From Stercorarius parasiticus (lineage: Eukaryota > Chordata > Aves > Charadriiformes > Stercorariidae): a stretch of 64,000 nucleotides of DNA. The notes beneath the pieces are model-generated. The model worked only from the letters and a program-made list of their open reading frames with translations, was not told the origin of the DNA and did not search any database. Shown piece after piece: positions 1 through 64,000 of the stretch (positions are counted from its first letter, which is position 1; the number at the start of each line of letters is the position of its first letter). The DNA lies in NCBI GenBank assembly GCA_013396915.1, contig VWZL01004611.1:248275-312274 (forward strand), read 5' to 3'. Position numbers and translations under genes: made by a program.

Positions 1-531
1 AAGCCTTGTGTACTCTGCTTGCTTGGCACAGCGAGCTAAATCACGTTGTGCTCCTGGTGCCGCCTCCCTTTCTCCAGCACTGTTCCTTCTGACTCCTTGA
101 AATGCCAATATTAAAGTAAAATCGCTTTCCCAACCTTCCTAATACCCTTCCCTAAGTGCGTTCATGCGTAACCGTTCCTTCCTTTGAGAGAGGATGTCTG
201 TCTGCTTGAGCCCCCTCTGGCATGTGCCTTGCCACACCTGAGGACCTGTATTGCGGATGAGAAGGTCCAGCATACGTGTGGGGGGAGCAGTAGACAAGTG
301 CTGCCAGACCTCTGGAGGACAAGGAGCATAAACGGTAGGGCTGTCGAGGAGACACCTGGCTCAGTTGTATGAAGTCTTTAATGGCACATCCCAGGTTTCA
401 GCCCAACAATAGCCACCTCTCACCCTCAACCTTTAAACCATGTGTTCCCTTTCTCAGCTGCCCGGACAGGAAGAAAGTCGGAAAAGCTTCAAAGAAGTGT
501 TGTGGTGTGTTTCTGATTACTAGGGTTAACT

Positions 532-556
532 GCTAGGCATTATGAAAATGCCTAGC
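532..556 (+). repeat. Perfect 9-bp inverted repeat (hairpin)
   Basis: GCTAGGCAT, a 7-nt loop (TATGAAA), then ATGCCTAGC. Flanking bases T and G could add one wobble pair in RNA. Intronic and of unknown meaning. Confidence 0.85.
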
Positions 557-2671
557 GTTTTGATGTAGCGCTGCATCTAAAGAGAGTCATGCTGGGGTAA
601 ACTAGGGAGTATATAATTCATTTATGCAGCAGGGCTGGCTTCTAGGCCCCGTGATTGCGTGACTGAGGGGTGAGCACTTGACAAAGCGGTGTAGGTGGAT
701 CCTTTAGGAGCAAATAAATATTTTTGTGTTGTTTCACTTACGGGGCTGGATGTGTTATTGTTGTCTTTGTATAATGCCAAGCTTTGCCAAGGTTTGGCCA
801 TGCTGGGGTTGCTTTGCCTGTATCAGGATTCACAACAATACTCTAGTATAACTGTCTTGATACAATTTCACTAAAGTAGATAGGGCCCCACAAGGGTCAT
901 TTAATAGCAACATTTTTAATTTTTGAATAGGTTGGTATTTGCAGGACCCCATCATGTCCACCCCAGTCTGTTCAAAGCATAGGCTGTTAAACTATTCGTA
1001 CTGATTTTGTGGCAGATGTAAAAACCACAGAGACATGTTTAAGGAATGGGAAAAAGCACATGTTTTGCAAATGTGCATGTGTCTAGGTCGGTTGGCCCAG
1101 TTACTATCCTGGACAAAATCATGAAAAGACCATAAGTAGTAGGCATTAAAGGGTAATGTGTAATAAATGTCAGGCAGTGATGTAGTATGAAAAATACATC
1201 TTGACAAGGAAATGTTGCTCTTTCTTGGTGGGATCACAACTTCGGCTGGTAAAGGTTGCATAAATTTCTCATCATCACATAGAATATTCTTATTTAAACA
1301 TGTCTCTATCCAGAAATCAGTGGTGACTTCAATAAATATATTGAAACCTGCTTAGCTGGAACGGCCGAAAGTGCAATTGCAACTAATTAGCTGTGATGCA
1401 ATAGGGATGTTTCTACCAGAATTTGCTTATAGTCCTGCTCTACTCGATACCCTTTTCCCCATTTAAATAGTCTTGTAACAAAGAAAATAATCATGACAAA
1501 AAAGTCAAGTCCAGCACAGCTCATTTTTTTTATAATGGTGTCTAAATTCAACCTGTATGTTTATGACCTAGACCTCATCTGCATCCTGACCTGCCAGCTG
1601 TGCTTGTTGTTTAATCCCTACTAGCTGTACCGCTGTGCCCTCTTGCCCAGGTTTTGAACTCTTTGGGGGCAAAGAGCAGCTTGTTTTCTAAGTTAAGCTT
1701 GAATACACAATATTTAATATACTGAGCAATGAGTCACAGCTGAGTGGGACTTCAGTTACTGCTTTCTGGCAGAAATTGGAACTTCCCTGCATAAATGCTC
1801 TTTTACTTTTTTGCCTGAAAGCTGAATGGCAGGAGTGGCAAGGAGCTGCAGCTTCCCGGGAGCAGAGTCAGTGGGAGGTAGTAGTAGTAGCACCATCTCC
1901 CTGCTGAACTTGCAGTCCGACTCCCAGTGACCTCACTCTGTTCAGGGAAACAGCGGTAAAACCTGTTGATGGTGAGTTCCTGCTGATGCCCCAGACACTG
2001 GCTCGAAGGCATTCTTGCCTTCCCACTTCTGATCATGGTCAAAAGGTAGCCTGGTTCCTAATTTGTACCACAGCAGCCCACCAGTAAACTTGCTGAACCA
2101 AAGACTGGCATTAAAACCTAAACTGTGAAGTGCAAAGTGTCGTCTATTGATTTTTTTTTTTTTTTACTATTATTATTTTTTTCCCAGATCACCCTCAATG
2201 CCTATTGTTATCATAATTCACAGTTGTTTTTTGCACAGGGTGTTAGTAAGATCTCAGAAGTCTTTCTCACCTGTATGCAATAAACTTTCTAGAACAAGAT
2301 TTTCTACAGTAGTAAGAAGAGGTTATAAAGACAGAAGTTGTTTTTAGGGATGAGAGCCACATACGCATCCCTATGCGCTACTTTTATCTCCTGTTTAATA
2401 AGCAGTTCTTTTTTGGGTGAGGAACTGCTACATTAAAATTACAGTAATATTTTTCTATCATTCTGTTTTCTTAAGGAAGAGTCTCCAGGAGGGGATGACT
2501 TAGGCCACTAATGGTTAAATTATTACCTGGGTAAAAACATTGTTTTGATTAATGGTCATCTAATTGATTCTTAGTTGTAAAACTAAGAATTTGTAAAAAG
2601 AGACAATTACTAAGCAATTTGTCTGTTCAAGAGTTATTCGAGACTACTCTCTCTCACCATTATTTTTCTTC

Positions 2672-2677
2672 CAGCAG
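2672..2677 (+). promoter_or_regulatory. NAGNAG tandem splice acceptor (CAGCAG)
   Basis: Two acceptor AGs three bases apart follow the pyrimidine stretch TTTTTCTT. Use of the first would add a CAG codon (Gln) at the exon start without changing frame. Tandem acceptors of this form are known to give plus or minus one-codon isoforms. Which one is used here cannot be seen from sequence. Confidence 0.75.
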
Positions 2678-63570
<60,893 letters not shown>

Positions 63571-64000
63571 GTGAGTATTATGACAAGTCACTCAATTTGT
63601 CTAACATGGTGTAGCTTTGTCTTTTGTCATTATCCATGAATGAAGACACTAACAGGGAGTGGGAAACACACCAGAGGTTGCACTTTGTACATGAAGTATC
63701 AGGGCAAGATAAGATATATCCTGCAAGGTATATCCTGCAAAAGAGTGACGTTCAAGAGGCTTTTGTGTCTAAGTTTTATTTCTTATAGATTCAAGTTCTC
63801 TTAGACTCCCATTCCCTATCTATTTTACAGGGATGTTGGTATTCCTGCCTATAATTTGCTAGTAGGAAAATCATCCATTCAGGCAAACCTTCACCAGAGA
63901 TTATTAAGAGCTACATCGTTGTAATGATGGAGTGACCCCAAATTCTTTGGATCTACATATCAGTGTAACTCAGGACCAGAGTATGACCCTACAGAAGTTA
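63571..64000 (+). other. HECW1: HECW1 intron, 5' part, running off the window
   Basis: Begins with GTGAGT. An exact 14-bp-period duplication (TATATCCTGCAA twice) lies at 63715-63742. No exon is seen before the window end. Confidence 0.85.

Larger units (their letters stand above)
1..2677 (+). other. HECW1: Intron of HECW1, 3' part
   Basis: No coding exon is recognisable here. The preceding HECW1 exons (the segment ending near the family motif GALRATTP) were looked for and not seen, so they lie left of the window. Contents: a perfect 9-bp inverted repeat at 532-556, a poly-T run near 2150-2165, and a splice acceptor at the end. Short open frames here show no family resemblance and no splice context. 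Confidence 0.8.

Overview
The window is vertebrate nuclear DNA, most likely from a bird. Short coding blocks with GT-AG splice sites are scattered through AT-rich introns. The only recognisable interspersed repeats are CR1 LINE 3' ends, including a copy with the typical terminal ATTCTATG motif, as in birds and other sauropsids. There are no bacterial features, and the species cannot be fixed from the sequence alone.

The whole window lies inside one gene on the + strand: HECW1 (NEDL1), a HECT-type E3 ubiquitin ligase of the NEDD4 family. Sixteen coding exons can be read (2678-63570). Their phases join without a break into 3,203 coding nt, or 1,067 codons plus 2 nt. The N-terminal exons lie to the left of the window and most of the HECT domain to the right. 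HECW1 is preferred over HECW2 because the WW1 flank (TAAATPDG, then RSGSIQQ), the Ser-Cys-Tyr repeat linker and the segments LEKLSCDADLVILL and [11 protein letters not shown] follow HECW1 as I remember it.

Layout. 1-2677 is intron. Exons at 2678-27295 encode the C2 domain, which binds lipid or protein. One very large exon (28541-29908) encodes an acidic, Ser-rich linker that carries a Ser-Cys-Tyr pentapeptide repeat. 33339-38840 encodes WW1. 44305-44435 is a linker. 47115-51247 encodes the helical-box domain and WW2. 57691-63570 encodes the conserved segment that leads into the HECT catalytic domain. In the protein, C2 should direct the enzyme to membranes or partners, the WW domains pick substrates, and the HECT domain (outside the window) transfers ubiquitin through a thioester cysteine.

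About 95 percent of the window is intron. It holds four recognisable CR1 fragments, a 370-nt uninterrupted polypyrimidine microsatellite (42779-43148), a degenerate TA/TG tract just upstream of the WW1 exon, a short Z-DNA-type tract, several homopolymer runs and three perfect short inverted repeats. I found no second gene, RNA gene, CRISPR array or promoter. The most interesting non-textbook signals are a 66-nt cassette with near-consensus splice sites directly upstream of the giant exon, a NAGNAG tandem acceptor, the in-frame skippability of the giant linker exon, and the polypyrimidine tract that ends in a cryptic AG. I do not see a wholly new biological system.
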